DNA from: Prado023 sp963700395
Lineage (GTDB): Bacteria; Actinomycetota; Actinomycetes; S36-B12; CAIYMF01
NCBI GenBank assembly: GCA_963700395.1
Contig: CAVOXI010000008.1
Location: forward strand, 248,001 to 312,000
DNA length: 64,000 bases
Reading direction: 5' to 3'
A program made the position numbers and the translations under genes. The notes under the pieces are model-generated. The model made no database searches and was not told the origin of the DNA. It was given only the letters and a program-made list of their open reading frames with translations. Below are positions 9,017-17,510 of this stretch, piece by piece. Positions within the stretch are counted from its first letter, which is position 1; the number at the start of each line of letters is the position of its first letter.

Positions 9017-10558
9017 TCAGCCGCGGTCGACCGTGCCGTCCAGCCTGCGCTCCCAGGTGGTACCGGTCGCCAGGGCCACGCACTTGTAGGCGCCGTCATA
9101 GATCCCGATCCGCTTGTTCTTCACGATGCAGTCGCAGAACATCTCCAGCAGGTCGTCCTCCTGTGTGATCAGGTCGATCGCCTGCAGCGTCCGGGGGATG
9201 GTTCGGGTCTCGATGGTGCCGTCGCCGAGCTCGGCGCTGCGGATGGCTCCCCACGCCTCGTGGGCGCCGACGCGGGCGTTGAAGATCTTGGGGATGGGGT
9301 AGAACGCAAGCTCCGACGGCTTGGTGATGAGCACGTCGCTGACGCGCATCAGGTAGTTGGTCGCATAGACGCCATGGAACGTGTTGTCGAACAGGAACAC
9401 GTGCAGGCCGTGCGCCTCGCCGTCGCGGATCCCATCGGCGAAGCCCTTGGCGTCCTCCCAGGTCCGGTGGGTCGTCACCGTCGCGGCTGCCGGGCCGAGT
9501 TCGCCCTTGAGCCAGTCCCAGTTGTCGGCGTGATCGCCGAGGTTGACGAACAGGGTCAGCTCGTCGCGCTCGATCATCGGGCGGCAGTGCTCGATGATCG
9601 CCTTGAAGAGCTCACGCTGGGCACCGGCACCGCCCATGGTGAGGATGAACCGGCGTGGCTCGCCGTTGCGCATGCGGGCCACGCGCGCGGCGCAGTCGAC
9701 CTCGATGTTCTCGACGAGCTCGTGGTCCACGTGATGACCCACGTACTGGATCGCGTCGGCTGGTGTGGGGTTGAGGATCTTGTCGTCCTCGTCGAACTGG
9801 TTCATGATCCGGAACCCGTAGTAGCCCGACGGCGACTGCACGGCGTGGGTTGCGCCCTCCGTGAGCTGGAACGCCATCGGCCAGTTGTCGAACATCATGT
9901 CCACGACATTGGTCATGCCCCCGGCGACGGCGCCCATGCAGTTCCACATGTGGGCCGTGAGGATGGGCATGTCCTGGGGCAGCGCGTGGTGCAGGTTGGC
10001 GAACAGCTCGCTCTTGCGGTAGTCGCGCGCGTTGGCCTTGAGGAACCGCCACGGCCACCCCATCGCCTGGTTGTTGAGCAGCCAGTTCAGCCCCGGCAGC
10101 GTCTTGTCCCCGGAGGTGACCGACTCCCACACGTACTTGTCGAACAGCTCGCTGCGCTGCGACACCCGGGAGTACTTGCTGTAGTTGGTGTTCCACCAGT
10201 TGATCGCGTCCTGCGTGATGCCGGGGATCGCCAGCAGGTCCAGCCAGTAGGGGGTCCGGCCCATCGCCCGGGCAGCCGATGCGCCCGCCATCGCGATCCG
10301 GTAGTGCCCGTACCCCATCCGGATCGTCGAGATCACGATGCCGGTCTCGGGGTCGATCGGATCGCCCTCGGTGTCGCGCCGGAGGTCGCGGATCCCGAGC
10401 ACGTCGCCGAGCTGCGCGTTGTCGTGGACGCTCAGCTCGTAGGTCTCGTTCGGGTCGAAGGCGAACTTGTCGACGAACATCTTCTGCCACGCGAGGGCCT
10501 TGCGGTCCTGGTCCGGCGTGATGGTGTTGCCGTACAGGGAGAAGTGCTTCGGGTCCAT
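9017..10558 (-). CDS. Conserved protein of unknown function, possible GT-B-fold glycosyltransferase (sugar-locus associated)
   Basis: 513 residues, soluble. I do not recognise a characterised family with certainty. Two stretches resemble GT-B enzymes of the MurG/MGDG-synthase type: an N-terminal glycine-rich loop after a strand (IVISTIRMGYGHYRIAMAG, residues 74-92) and a second Rossmann-like start ILTMGGAGAQRELF near residue 305, plus ITKPSELAFY near residue 411, where MGDG synthases carry a TKPGG-type loop. A glycosyltransferase, phosphorylase or epimerase-like role on the sugar handled by the adjacent GH36 enzyme and ABC transporter is therefore an inference only. It is the last gene of the minus-strand sugar locus, 23 bp after the GH36 gene. 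A unit of N-terminal sequence rich in acidic residues precedes the first fold. Confidence 0.65.
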   Translation of the reverse strand: MDPKHFSLYGNTITPDQDRKALAWQKMFVDKFAFDPNETYELSVHDNAQLGDVLGIRDLRRDTEGDPIDPETGIVISTIRMGYGHYRIAMAGASAARAMGRTPYWLDLLAIPGITQDAINWWNTNYSKYSRVSQRSELFDKYVWESVTSGDKTLPGLNWLLNNQAMGWPWRFLKANARDYRKSELFANLHHALPQDMPILTAHMWNCMGAVAGGMTNVVDMMFDNWPMAFQLTEGATHAVQSPSGYYGFRIMNQFDEDDKILNPTPADAIQYVGHHVDHELVENIEVDCAARVARMRNGEPRRFILTMGGAGAQRELFKAIIEHCRPMIERDELTLFVNLGDHADNWDWLKGELGPAAATVTTHRTWEDAKGFADGIRDGEAHGLHVFLFDNTFHGVYATNYLMRVSDVLITKPSELAFYPIPKIFNARVGAHEAWGAIRSAELGDGTIETRTIPRTLQAIDLITQEDDLLEMFCDCIVKNKRIGIYDGAYKCVALATGTTWERRLDGTVDRG

Positions 10559-10581
10559 GAGGGTTCCTGTTCTGGATCGGT

Positions 10582-12912
10582 TCAGCCGAGCTCGGGGTGG
10601 GGCACGGACGGCCTGAGGGGGGACGGGGTCGAGGCACTCGCAGGCACGGATGCGTCCGGGCTGCCCGGGCTGCCCGGCGGGACCAGCGCCACATGGATCA
10701 GCACGAGCTGGTCGACCCCCAGCAGGGGCGCGTGGATCCCGACGTCCGCAAGGACCCGGCCGGGCAGCGTGACCCCGGAGCGCACCCAGCCGGGACGGTG
10801 GTCGCGCGGTGCCAGCTCGCCGCCCGCCGCTTCCGTCGGCGGCACCTCAGCCGCCTCGCCGGGCGGAGGGCCGACCAGCTGGTCGGCGTTCGTGGGTGTG
10901 AGGGCGGCGACGCGGTAGGTGCGGTCCGGATCCAGTCCGGGGAGGGTGACCCGACCTGGCGGCCAGGTGAGGGTGTGCTCCACGGCGACCAGCTTGTAGA
11001 GCGCCTGGGACCCGTCCTGGGCGACCACCCCGTCGAGCAGGAGCGCGGGGTTGGCCAGGTCCGCGTGGACGACCCGACCGGTGTGCAGCAGGCCGCGCAG
11101 CCGCTTGTGCAGCGCGATCCACTGGGCCAGCGCCGCCCGCTGGTTCGCGGTCGCTGCGGTCAGGTCCCACTCCACGCCCATGTGGCCCCACAGGGCTGTC
11201 CCGGCCCGGAAGGACAGGTCGTGGGCTCGCTGCGTGGTGTGGTCCGAGCCGGACCCCACGTGGGTCCCCATCAGCTCGGGGGGCAGGATCAGGCCGGTCC
11301 AGCGCACGATGCGCTGGCGCTCGTGGGCGTCGATGCAGTCCGAGACCCACACCCTGTCTGCGTGCTCCATGATGCCGAGATCCAGCCGGGCCCCGCCGGC
11401 GGCGCAGGACTCGATCTCCAGACCAGGGTGCCGGGCCTTGAGCTCGGCCATCAACTGGTAGGTCGCTTCGGTCTGCGCGTGCACACCGGGGGTGCCCGGC
11501 GGGTCGTGCCCGGCGTCCACGAGGGGGCGGTTGTGATCCCACTTCAGGTAGGCGATCCGGTACTCATCGATCAGGCTCGACATCCGCTCGAGCACGTGGG
11601 CGTGGGCGAGGGGGTTCGCCAGGTCGAGGACGTGCTGGTGGCGCGAGGCCGGCCCGGGGCCGTGCTCGGTCCCCAGCAGCCAGTCGGGGTGCTCGCGGGC
11701 GAGGTTGGAGTCGAGGTTGACCATCTCCGGCTCGAACCAGAGGCCGAACTCCATGCCCAGGTCGTGCACCCGGTCGACCAGCCGATGCAGGCCCCCGGGC
11801 CAGACGGTCTCATCGACGTACCAGTCCCCGAGGCCGGCCCAGTCGTGGCGCCTGCCCAGGAACCACCCGTCATCGAGCACGAAGCGCTCGATGCCCACCT
11901 CCGCAGCACGCTCTGCCAGGGCGATCAGCTTGTCGGGATCGTGGGCGAAGTAGACGGCCTCCCACACGTTGAGCAGCACGGGTCGGGGCCGGGTCGGGTG
12001 CGTCGGTCGGGCGCGCAGGGCCTGGTGGAAGCGCTGGGACAGGTCGTCGAGGCCCTCGCCCCAGGAGCCGAGCAGCCAGGGCGAGGCGTACTCCGCACCC
12101 GGATCCAGCCGTACCTCACCGGGCAGGAGCAGCTCACCACCGCGCAGCAGCCTCCAGCCGGTGGGCGAGTGCTCCGCGGAGACGGTCTGGTTGCCGCTGT
12201 AGGCCACATGGACGCCCCAGACCCGGCCCTCGCGGAACCCGAACCCGGGCCGCCCTGCGCACAGCAGCGTCGCCGAGTCGTGCCCGGGCCGCCCGCCCCA
12301 GGACTCGCGTACCCAGTGCCCGTGGTCGAAGGGCCGCCTCTGCGGGGTGCGCTCGCGGGTGTGCCGCCCGGTCATGTCCAGCAGCTCGCCAGCCTCGGCG
12401 GGGACCGGGAGGGCCGGCTCCAGCTGGCGGACCTCGTAGGGCTCGGATCCCAGGTTGCGCACCGCGGCGCGCACCCGGACCACGCCGCTGGCCAGCACCT
12501 CCAGCTCGACGCGCACCCCGAGTGCGCAGGCCTCGTCGGTACCCACGGACAGGATCCGCACGGCACCCTCGGGGCCGTCGGGCCAGGCCGGGTCCCCGGC
12601 CTCCTGGACCTCGTGGGTCACCTCGTCGAACGCGACCGACCAGGCGCGGCCCTCCCGGCTGCCCAACAGCCCCGGCCTGCCCAACCAGCCCGAGGAGTGC
12701 TGCGGAAGCACGGCCACCACCTCCAACGCGGACAGCGGGCTGTCCAGGTAGGGCATCGCGAGGGCGACCAGGACCTGGTCGAGCTCCCCGGGTGACAGCG
12801 CGCCGAGATCGGCACCCCAGTGCAGGACGCAGGGCAGCTGATCGGAGTCGCAGCGCAGCACGACGCTGGTCCCTCCGCGTCGCAGGTGCACCATGCGTGT
12901 CCTGGTGCCCAT
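10582..12912 (-). CDS. Alpha-galactosidase-type glycoside hydrolase, family GH36
   Basis: About 776 residues: N-terminal beta-sandwich, a TIM barrel, and a short C-terminal beta domain ending in a Pro/Ser-rich tail. Barrel motifs are complete for GH36: FVLDDGWF, WFEPEMVN, the nucleophile in YLKWDHNR (Asp about 459), CAAGGARLD, and the acid/base in SDCID (Asp about 525). It should release terminal alpha-galactosyl (or related) residues with retention. No signal peptide is visible, so it acts on imported oligosaccharide in the cytoplasm, which fits the upstream ABC importer. In-frame starts exist at 12915 (GTG), 12912 (ATG) and 12894 (ATG). None has a strong ribosome site. Confidence 0.88.
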   Translation of the reverse strand: MGTRTRMVHLRRGGTSVVLRCDSDQLPCVLHWGADLGALSPGELDQVLVALAMPYLDSPLSALEVVAVLPQHSSGWLGRPGLLGSREGRAWSVAFDEVTHEVQEAGDPAWPDGPEGAVRILSVGTDEACALGVRVELEVLASGVVRVRAAVRNLGSEPYEVRQLEPALPVPAEAGELLDMTGRHTRERTPQRRPFDHGHWVRESWGGRPGHDSATLLCAGRPGFGFREGRVWGVHVAYSGNQTVSAEHSPTGWRLLRGGELLLPGEVRLDPGAEYASPWLLGSWGEGLDDLSQRFHQALRARPTHPTRPRPVLLNVWEAVYFAHDPDKLIALAERAAEVGIERFVLDDGWFLGRRHDWAGLGDWYVDETVWPGGLHRLVDRVHDLGMEFGLWFEPEMVNLDSNLAREHPDWLLGTEHGPGPASRHQHVLDLANPLAHAHVLERMSSLIDEYRIAYLKWDHNRPLVDAGHDPPGTPGVHAQTEATYQLMAELKARHPGLEIESCAAGGARLDLGIMEHADRVWVSDCIDAHERQRIVRWTGLILPPELMGTHVGSGSDHTTQRAHDLSFRAGTALWGHMGVEWDLTAATANQRAALAQWIALHKRLRGLLHTGRVVHADLANPALLLDGVVAQDGSQALYKLVAVEHTLTWPPGRVTLPGLDPDRTYRVAALTPTNADQLVGPPPGEAAEVPPTEAAGGELAPRDHRPGWVRSGVTLPGRVLADVGIHAPLLGVDQLVLIHVALVPPGSPGSPDASVPASASTPSPLRPSVPHPELG

Positions 12913-12949
12913 CACCCACCCGCAGGAACTGCGCCGACGAGCACGCGCC

Positions 12950-14164
12950 TCAGCCCTTGATCCCGCTGCTGGCCACGTTCTCCACGAAGTAGCGCTGCGC
13001 CAGGAGGAACACCGTCACCGGCGGGATCATCGCGATCATGACACCGGCCAGCACCAGGTTGGGTGCGTCGGCCGCGCGACCGCCGAGGGTCGCCAGTGTC
13101 AGCGCGAGGACGCTGTTCTCCTGGTTGCCCGAGTCGATGACGATCAACGGCCACACGAAGGAGTTCCAGGCGTAGAGGAACGAGAACGTCGTCAGCGTGG
13201 CGATGGCCGGGATCGACAGTGGCACGAAGACCTTCCAGAGGATGGTCCACCGCGAGGCGCCGTCGAGGATGGCAGCCTCCTCGAGCTCCTTGGGGATCGT
13301 CACGAAGAACTGGCGCATCAGGAACGTGCCGTACGCGGTGAACGCGAACGGGATCACCAGCGCCACCAGGTCGTTGACCCACCCGATCTCGACCATCAGC
13401 CGGTAGAGCGGGATGATCAGGACGACGAACGGGATCATGATGGATCCCAGGTACAGCAGGAACAGCTTCTCGCGTCCCCGGAACCGCAGCCGGGCGAAGG
13501 CGTAGCCGCCCAGGATGCTGGTCAGGACCTGTCCGGCGACCACGAGGATCGTGATCAGCACGGTGTTCGTCAGCGCCCGGGAGAACCCGTTGAGGTTCAG
13601 GACCTTGGAGTAGTTCCCCTTCTGGAAGTTCACCTCCTCCACGGGAGTCACGTCCGCGGGGACGGCGAACACCGGTGGGGCGCTCGGGTTCGCGGGGTCG
13701 AGGTAGGTGCCGCCGATGCGGGAGCGGTTGTCGTAGACCTCGACCTGCTGGCCGTCGACCGTGACGACGTAGACGTCCTTGTCCTTGCCGTCGATCAGGA
13801 CGGTGGTCCCGGTCGGCTGGAGCGCGTCCTTCGGGCTGACGAGGACGAACTCGGGGTCGTCGACCCTGCGGAACTCGCGAAGGCTCGTGCCGTTCTCCAC
13901 CCGCGCGAGGTCGGCGGTTCCGCCCCCTGGCAGCGGCACGGTGAAGACCGGCAGGTCCTCGCCGTTCACCGTCGCGGTCGCTGCGACGTACGGCAGGATC
14001 CTGGGCGGGTAGGTGAAGACATCCTCAGCAGTCTTCATGGACCCGGAGAAGGCGAAGAGGAAGGGGATCAGGACGACCAGTCCCGCGATCGTGAGACTCG
14101 CATAGACGAAGATCCGGGCGAGCTGGGCCCGCCACCCCCGGACGGGACGACCTGACCTGGGCAT
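12950..14164 (-). CDS. Sugar ABC transporter permease (MalG/CUT1 type)
   Basis: 404 residues. One N-terminal membrane helix is followed by an extracytoplasmic insertion of roughly 130 residues (about 60-190), then the permease core with the EAA loop EEAAILDGASRWTILWKVFVP and a C-terminal RYFVENVASSGIKG typical of MalG-like subunits. It forms the channel with the upstream permease. ATG 14164 overlaps the TGA of the upstream gene by one base (TGATG), implying translational coupling. No ATP-binding subunit is encoded in the locus, so a shared MsiK-like ATPase elsewhere is likely. Confidence 0.9.
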   Translation of the reverse strand: MPRSGRPVRGWRAQLARIFVYASLTIAGLVVLIPFLFAFSGSMKTAEDVFTYPPRILPYVAATATVNGEDLPVFTVPLPGGGTADLARVENGTSLREFRRVDDPEFVLVSPKDALQPTGTTVLIDGKDKDVYVVTVDGQQVEVYDNRSRIGGTYLDPANPSAPPVFAVPADVTPVEEVNFQKGNYSKVLNLNGFSRALTNTVLITILVVAGQVLTSILGGYAFARLRFRGREKLFLLYLGSIMIPFVVLIIPLYRLMVEIGWVNDLVALVIPFAFTAYGTFLMRQFFVTIPKELEEAAILDGASRWTILWKVFVPLSIPAIATLTTFSFLYAWNSFVWPLIVIDSGNQENSVLALTLATLGGRAADAPNLVLAGVMIAMIPPVTVFLLAQRYFVENVASSGIKG

Positions 14165-15903
14165 CACTTCACCTCCGCATCGGCACGCTGGGCTCTGAAC
14201 TGGGCAAGGGTGAAGATGAAGATGATCACGAACAGCACCCAGGCCACGGCGCTGGCCTGCCCGAAGGAGTCCTGCTGGAACCCGAGCTGGTAGATGTAGA
14301 CGACCGGCGTCAGGGTGGCGTTGTCCGGGTACCCGACCGGGTTCGGCTGGTTGAGCGCATAGACGATGTCGAACAGCTGGAGGGCCAGGATCACTGTCGT
14401 CACGGTCACGAAGAACGTGGTCTCCCGCAGCTGCGGGACCGTCACGTGCCGGAACTGCTGCCAGGCGTTGCAGCCGTCGAGCTCGGCAGCCTCGTAGAGG
14501 TCGCGACCGATGCCCTGGAGACCGGCCGTGAACAGGACCGTGTTGAACCCGAACTGGGACCACACGAACACGATGCACACGGCCAGCAGGGCGATGCTCG
14601 GGTCCGACAGCCATCCGATCTCGACCCGATCGGGGAACGGGTCCCCGGGCAGCACGACATTGACCGCCTGGCCGCCGGTGGCGATCCCCCAGTTGATGAA
14701 CCCGACCGCAGCGTTGAACATCTGCTTCCAGATCAGGGTCACGCCGATGACCCCGGCAACGGCGGGCACGAAGAAGACCGTCCGGAAGGCCTTGGTGCCC
14801 CGGTAGCCGGCATTGATCATGACCGCGAGGAACAGCGCGGACAGCACCGCCGCCGGGATCGCCACGATCATGAAGATGAAGATGTTGGTCAGCGACTTCC
14901 AGAACAGCGGATCAGTCCCACCGACCACGGCGTCGCTGAAGGGCAGGCCGAAGACCTCGGTGTAACCCGGGGGCAGTTCCGCCGCCGACCCGGCCACGCT
15001 CAGCGAGAGGGTCTCGATGTAGTTGTCGAGCCCGACATAGACGGCCTTGCTGACCCCGTCCCAGTCGTAGAACGAGATGACCATCGAGAAGACGAGTGGC
15101 CCAGCGAAGAAGGCGAGGAAGCCCAGGAGGTTCGGCGAGAGGTACAGCCACCCGGTCAGGGCCTCAGCCTGGGCGTTCTGGACCAGGAAGTAGCGGGCGG
15201 AGCGGTCGGAGATGATCGTGCGAATCGCCCACGATGCCAGCAGGAACACGACCAGCGCCACGACGAAGACCACCGGATCGGCCCGGATGGCATCGCCGAA
15301 GAACAGCAGCGCGCGCTGGGCGCGCATGAGGAAGAGCCACCACACGCCACCGACCGCCACGATCGCCAGGCCGGCCCACATCAGCCACTGCGCCGCGCGT
15401 ACTGCGCCCTGGCTCACGTTGTCGTCGGTGGGCAGCGCCCCGGGAGGCAGCAGGCGCTTGTGGATGCGCCTGGCGATCACCCACCAGACCACCCCCACGG
15501 CGACGAGGATCAGGGCGGGGAACGCCCTCTGGAAGGCGCCGGCGAAGACATCCAACCCCTCGGCGAACTCCAGCGTGCCGAAGAGCACGACGAAGGCGCC
15601 GAGGGCGACGACGAGGCTGACAAGGAAGGACAGGGTGCGTCCCACCCGGGCGCGACGACCGAGCAGGACCACCACGAGCAGGTTGACGGCCAGCCCGACG
15701 GCTCCGGCGATGCCCAGGCCCGTTCGCGGGAGGGAGCCGAGCTCCCAGATCCCGGCCGCGATGTTGACCAGCACCCACGTCGACACCCCGGCGAGGAAGA
15801 GGTGCCACGCCTGGACGCCCCGGACGAGGCGTTCGAACCCCTCGTCGTCCTCCCACAGCGGGCTCGGCCGATGGTCCTCGGTCTCGGTGACCATCGCGGT
15901 CAT
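14164..15903 (-). CDS. Sugar ABC transporter permease (MalF/CUT1 type) with long N-terminal membrane extension
   Basis: 579 residues, well above the roughly 300 of usual CUT1 permeases. The last 330 residues are a normal permease domain (LYLSPNLLGFLAFFAGPLVFS start, EAA loop YEAAELDGCNAWQQFRHVTVP). The first 240 residues hold about five or six extra hydrophobic helices separated by short charged loops, with no recognised domain. AGGAGG stands just upstream of ATG 15903. The gene is preceded by a hairpin after the binding-protein gene, which would lower its expression relative to that gene. Confidence 0.88.
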   Translation of the reverse strand: MTAMVTETEDHRPSPLWEDDEGFERLVRGVQAWHLFLAGVSTWVLVNIAAGIWELGSLPRTGLGIAGAVGLAVNLLVVVLLGRRARVGRTLSFLVSLVVALGAFVVLFGTLEFAEGLDVFAGAFQRAFPALILVAVGVVWWVIARRIHKRLLPPGALPTDDNVSQGAVRAAQWLMWAGLAIVAVGGVWWLFLMRAQRALLFFGDAIRADPVVFVVALVVFLLASWAIRTIISDRSARYFLVQNAQAEALTGWLYLSPNLLGFLAFFAGPLVFSMVISFYDWDGVSKAVYVGLDNYIETLSLSVAGSAAELPPGYTEVFGLPFSDAVVGGTDPLFWKSLTNIFIFMIVAIPAAVLSALFLAVMINAGYRGTKAFRTVFFVPAVAGVIGVTLIWKQMFNAAVGFINWGIATGGQAVNVVLPGDPFPDRVEIGWLSDPSIALLAVCIVFVWSQFGFNTVLFTAGLQGIGRDLYEAAELDGCNAWQQFRHVTVPQLRETTFFVTVTTVILALQLFDIVYALNQPNPVGYPDNATLTPVVYIYQLGFQQDSFGQASAVAWVLFVIIFIFTLAQFRAQRADAEVK

Positions 15904-15944
15904 GTTCGCCTCCTACGAAGTCCACGTCAGCACTGCGAGTAGGA

Positions 15945-15985
15945 GGAGGGGGCCTCGGGCCCGCTGGGAGCCCGGGACCCCCTCC
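15945..15985 (-). terminator. Attenuating hairpin between binding-protein and permease genes
   Basis: A GC-rich stem pairing GGAGGGGG (15945-15952) with CCCCCTCC (15978-15985), extended inward by CGGGC/GCCCG. It sits in the 100-bp gap after the binding-protein stop. Such hairpins commonly let the binding protein be made in excess over the permeases. Confidence 0.6.
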
Positions 15986-16003
15986 GTGGTGGTGCAGCAG
16001 GCG

Positions 16004-17338
16004 CTACTCGAACGCCTTGGCCGTGACCTTGCAGATCGAACTCTGGTACTCGTCGGTCGTGATGTCGCCGTTCATGTAGCTGGTGACGACGTCATTGGAG
16101 GCCTTGTCGAACTCCGGCCAGTTGCCCTTCCACAGCGGGCCCTCGGCGACGGGGTTGTTCTGGATCCCGTCGACAAAGGCCTGGTTGTTCTGCGGCGGGG
16201 TGTAGGTCAGGAACTTGTCGATGGCCTCCTGCGAGGTCCGCGACGGGATGTTCGCCCCGAGCGAGGCGATCTTGTCCTGCACCTCGAGGCTGGTGAGCTC
16301 GGAGACGAGCTTCCATGCGGCCGCCGGATCCTTGGTCTCGGCGTTGATCACGTAGGCGCCCCAGAACTGCCAGTCCCCACCGGGAGCAGTCCCGGTCGGC
16401 ATCGGTGCGACGTCCCAGTTGAAGTCCGTGATCTCACGGGAGCCGGGGGTTGCCCAGCGACCGTTGACGAACATGCCGAGCTTGCCGCTCTTGTAGACCG
16501 GCTCCGGGTCCTCACCGAACTTGACGCCGTATCCGTCGGCGTAGAGCTTCTGGTAGTACTCGATGCCGTTGACCGACTCGTCGGAGTCCAGGTTGCAGGC
16601 CGTCCGGTCCTCGTTGAAGAACGAGCCGCCCGCGGAGTTGACCCAGTAGCCCCAGTTGGCCCACCAGCCGCCGGCGCCGAAGCCCTTGACTCCGCCACCG
16701 AGGTCGGAGATCGCCTTGGCGGTCTTCTGGAAGGCGTCCCAGGTCCACTCGCCGTCAGCCGCGAGCTGACGCGGATCGTCCACTCCAGCCTTGTCGATGA
16801 GGTCGAGGTTCAGGTAGAGGGCGAAGGTGGAGACGTCACGCGGGACACCCCACACGAAGCCATCAGCCTTCTGACCGGAGGCCGGGTCGACGAGCAGCTG
16901 GTCCATCGGACCCGCATAGAAGTCGGCTGGATTGAAGCCGGCGGCAGAAGAGACGTCGCTCGCGTTCAGGATCAGGCCCGCCTTCGCGAAGTCCGCGACG
17001 TCAGTGCCCGGGATCCAGAAGACATCGGGAGCCGTCCCAGCGGACAGCTCCGTCTTGAGCTTGTCCTGATAGGGCGATCCCTCGGAGTTGCCCGCCTCGT
17101 ACTTCAGGTTGAGGCCGATGTTCTTGGCAGTGATGTCGTCCGAGATGCCCTGGTAGACATCAGCCTCTGCCTGGTTGTCAGGTCGCGTCCGCCACCGCAG
17201 GTCTACGGTCTCGCCCGCCGGGCTCGCCGCCTCACTCGCTCCCGCGCTGGCGTCAGTCGAAGTGTCGTTCGTGCTCGAGCACGCGCTCAGGGCGAGGGCG
17301 AGCGCAACGGCTCCCACCACCCCATGACGGATTCGCAT
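16004..17338 (-). CDS. Sugar ABC transporter substrate-binding lipoprotein
   Basis: 444 residues, family 1 extracellular solute-binding protein. A lipoprotein signal ends at ALALSAC (Cys 20), followed by a Ser/Thr/Ala-rich tether. The body has typical features: APDVFWIPGTD, GVPRDVSTFALYLN, a central run WDAFQKTAKAISD, and late MFVNGRWATPGS. It captures an oligosaccharide outside the membrane and presents it to the permeases. The gene's own neighbours (GH36) suggest alpha-galactosides. ATG 17338 is chosen over the longer frame (17548) because the signal peptide begins there, with AAGGAGAGG upstream. It is the first gene of the operon. Confidence 0.92.
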   Translation of the reverse strand: MRIRHGVVGAVALALALSACSSTNDTSTDASAGASEAASPAGETVDLRWRTRPDNQAEADVYQGISDDITAKNIGLNLKYEAGNSEGSPYQDKLKTELSAGTAPDVFWIPGTDVADFAKAGLILNASDVSSAAGFNPADFYAGPMDQLLVDPASGQKADGFVWGVPRDVSTFALYLNLDLIDKAGVDDPRQLAADGEWTWDAFQKTAKAISDLGGGVKGFGAGGWWANWGYWVNSAGGSFFNEDRTACNLDSDESVNGIEYYQKLYADGYGVKFGEDPEPVYKSGKLGMFVNGRWATPGSREITDFNWDVAPMPTGTAPGGDWQFWGAYVINAETKDPAAAWKLVSELTSLEVQDKIASLGANIPSRTSQEAIDKFLTYTPPQNNQAFVDGIQNNPVAEGPLWKGNWPEFDKASNDVVTSYMNGDITTDEYQSSICKVTAKAFE

Positions 17339-17465
17339 CCGGATGTTCCTCTCCTTGTTCCTCCACGGCCCGTTCAGGACGTGGTCTTGCTGTTGATCCG
17401 CGGGCCATGCGAACCCGGCCGCCGGACAACTGTGACATTGGCCACCTTGCCCGAAGTGAATACGA

Positions 17466-17486
17466 CTGTGCAACACTAATGCACAG
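17466..17486. promoter_or_regulatory. Perfect inverted repeat operator in the divergent sugar-locus promoter
   Basis: CTGTGCA (17466-17472) and TGCACAG (17480-17486) form a perfect 7-bp inverted repeat around a 7-nt spacer. A further GTGCA lies a few bases on. It sits between the binding-protein start (17338) and the SorC-type regulator start (17511), close to the latter, so it could serve both autoregulation and control of the operon. Confidence 0.6.
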
Positions 17487-17510
17487 ACGTGCAAAGCGAG
17501 GCGGTGCGGC

